Shown here: positions 62,440 to 64,000 of the stretch, in pieces
Numbering within the stretch: the stretch's first letter is position 1
How the letters are laid out: every line of letters begins with the position of its first letter
Origin: Diphasiastrum complanatum
Taxonomy: Eukaryota; Streptophyta; Lycopodiopsida; Lycopodiales; Lycopodiaceae
Direction: 5' to 3'
Length of the DNA stretch: 64,000 nucleotides
Assembly (NCBI GenBank): GCA_029204225.1
Contig: CM055109.1
Coordinates: 19,853,783 to 19,917,782 of the forward strand
Translations under genes and position numbers: made by a program
Notes under the pieces: generated by a model
The model's input: only the letters and a program-made list of their open reading frames with translations
What the model was told of the DNA's origin: nothing
Databases searched by the model: none

Positions 62440-62935
62440 AGTCCTATTAACCTTCGAATGATGGAAATACAAGAAAAATGGTCTCTTTCTATAAGAGTGA
62501 GAGTGGAACCTCCTCATCACCCATTGGCTACTGAAGTTCCATCAGGATCACAATCTTGACCATCTGAATCACTTTGTGTTTCTTGGGTGCACGTTGTGTT
62601 TCTTAACTTAGGAACTTGTAAGTTAAAAACATTTTATTTAAATATTAATGCACATGGCACTTTCTAGCCTAAAGGCCCAATGTTGGACTTATATGCACAG
62701 AATGCCAACTGGTTGCCTAATCCTAATATTTTCGACTCTCTACCACATTCATGTAGCGTTTGGGTTTACTATAGCAGCCTTTTGCCGAATTTTAGAATAT
62801 TCCATGTCATTCCTAGAATCGGGCAACAAAAACATTTTTTGGTCCTTTGTTAATTTTTTTGATACTTAACAAATTTTCGATCCATTCTGATTTGTTTCGA
62901 GCCATTGTCATTTTTTGACCCTATGTATTTTTTTC
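62440..62935. other. unassigned, before the CATCCGACGA repeats
   Basis: No coding motif; possibly an LTR or leader of the element whose Gag starts at 63,843. Confidence 0.3.
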
Positions 62936-62939
62936 GACC

Positions 62940-63140
62940 CCGAATTGCATCCGCCAGTTCCTTGTTCAATTGCATCCACCATTGCAGCCGACAAGCATCC
63001 GACGATTTTTGCAAAGATGCATCCGACGATTTGCATCCACCACCCTCCAGTTTCTTCCTTGACTCAATTGCGTCTGACGACCCATTTGCGTCCGACGACT
63101 CATTTACATCTGACGAGTCCATTGTATCCGATGAAATTTA
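62940..63140 (+). repeat. degenerate GCATCCGACGA tandem repeats, block 1
   Basis: Eight or more copies of GCATCCGCC/GCATCCGACGA/GCGTCTGACGA spaced 15-25 bases. A second block lies at 63,590-63,790. Confidence 0.8.
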
Positions 63141-63589
63141 CCTCCGGCGCCTGACCTAAAATTTTTGGTATACATATGTCGGTCGCCCAGTTCATTCTTA
63201 TGTCACACAATTTTCAGATGAGTTCATGACTGATTGGTAAATTTCTGACAATCTTCTTGTGTTCTGATCCGATTCAGCCATTGTTTATTGCATTCTGACC
63301 ACGCTCAATCTCTCTTTCGTTTGATCCATCCTCCATTGCTTCTACACACGCCTTCTTCTCCCTACTCGCACACCCTATCATCTTTTCCACCTTATATCGT
63401 TTTTTACTTTTTCAAAACCTCCATTTCTCTATTTTTTCATTTCCATATTTTTGAGTTTCCTATGGATTACTTCACACTTCTCTTCCCAACTCTAGCATCA
63501 GTGTATTACCATTTGCATCTATGTTTTTTGTTTTTTTCCCATCCAATGACTACGTTCGTTTGTATCTGCCAATTTTTCTATTTCACTTT

Positions 63590-63790
63590 TGAGTTTCCAT
63601 CTGCCATCTCCATTCCATTTTGCATCTCACAATGTTTCCAGCCACCGCCTTTCTAGCCGCCGCGTTTCCATCTGCCACCTGCATCCGACGAGTTTGTATT
63701 AACCATTTTGCATCCGCTAGTTTCCGATCGCCATTGCATCTGCCATTGTCCTCGACAATTTGCATCCGCCATTGTAGCCACCAGATTCCA
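63590..63790 (+). repeat. degenerate GCATCCGACGA tandem repeats, block 2
   Basis: GCATCTGCC, GCATCCGACGAG, GCATCCGCTAG, GCATCCGCC in series, separated from block 1 by a T/C-rich leader. Confidence 0.75.
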
Positions 63791-63842
63791 TCCAATGCCA
63801 CTATAGAGAACTTCCAAAAAAAATCAAAAACTTTTCAAAAAA

Positions 63843-64000
63843 ATGGCCGAATCAGATTTCGATCATAGTGATGAGATTCCAGATATCCCTCAATCACTCA
63901 AACTCGTTCTGTGTGAAGACAACACAATGAATCAGTGGTATACCCAAGCTAAACCAGTTTTTAAGTTGCTTGAATTTCAAATTCCTCCCTGGAAGGGCCA
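63843..64000 (+). CDS. Gag-like reading frame, cut by the window edge
   Basis: ATG then MAESDFDHSDEIPDIPQSLK, LVLCEDNTMNQWYTQAKPVF, KLLEFQIPPWKG, open to the edge. The acidic start and the position after a long T/C-rich leader resemble gypsy B Gag (MTSDFRSLSPLDY...MFDKWLTRLQ). A host gene cannot be excluded from 52 codons. Confidence 0.45.
   Translation, partial: MAESDFDHSDEIPDIPQSLKLVLCEDNTMNQWYTQAKPVFKLLEFQIPPWKG

Overview
This window looks like nuclear DNA of a land plant with a large, repeat-packed genome. Protein-coding sequence is split by GT-AG introns, and the remaining DNA is a mosaic of broken Ty3/gypsy and Ty1/copia LTR retrotransposons, non-LTR (LINE) elements and hAT DNA transposons. 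The style of the LINE reverse transcriptases (CADD box, late Cys/His motif) and of the four-knuckle Gag suggests a fern or other early-diverging plant to me, but that is a guess. There is no bacterial gene layout, no CRISPR array and no rRNA operon.

The one host gene is a AAA-type ATPase on the minus strand. I placed nineteen exons between 49,795 (start codon) and about 5,290. Most have GT-AG boundaries, and phases agree from exon to exon over most of the gene. The AAA core (Walker A GASGTGKT, Walker B IVFFDE, sensor-1 ATN, HRRI second-region motif) lies in the last exons at 5.3-6.7 kb. The introns are very long: 9-15 kb gaps at 8.9-16.7, 17.2-31.8 and 32.4-42.9 kb hold most of the transposons. 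Exon 12 runs into a stop that one fewer base in an A7 run would avoid, so the copy may be damaged or the assembly may hold a homopolymer error.

Left to right: 1-5.2 kb is a LINE split by a gypsy element (GTCAA on both sides), ending in a (CT)n tract. 5.3-9 kb holds AAA exons 11-19. 10-15.7 kb has a LINE endonuclease fragment (minus), a gypsy gag-protease with four zinc knuckles (plus), and a hAT relic (minus) interrupted by a LINE (plus). 16.6-17.2 kb has exons 8-10. 18-22.7 kb is a chain of gypsy, copia and LINE pieces. 22.9-26.3 kb is the best-preserved copia polyprotein, with three in-frame stops. 27-31.5 kb has an LTR-like repeat, a gypsy protease piece (minus), a second hAT copy and AAACGCG-rich repeat units. 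31.8-32.4 kb has exons 5-7. 33.5-42.2 kb has a copia LTR, two minus gypsy fragments, LINE ORF1 and RT pieces and a copia RT fragment. 42.9-44.5 kb has exons 2-4. 44.8-49.3 kb holds copia and LTR remnants and a possible tRNA-derived SINE. 49.4-49.8 kb is exon 1. 50-51 kb is a retroelement tail with a nuclease-like motif. 51-62 kb is mostly noncoding and is dominated by two 1.2-kb arms in inverted orientation. The window closes with a long (GA)n tract, CATCCGACGA-type tandem repeats and the start of a Gag-like reading frame cut by the edge.

No transposon here is intact, so the ATPase is the only plausible functional gene. Boundaries marked 'about' were judged by eye from similarity between copies inside this window; no database search was possible.
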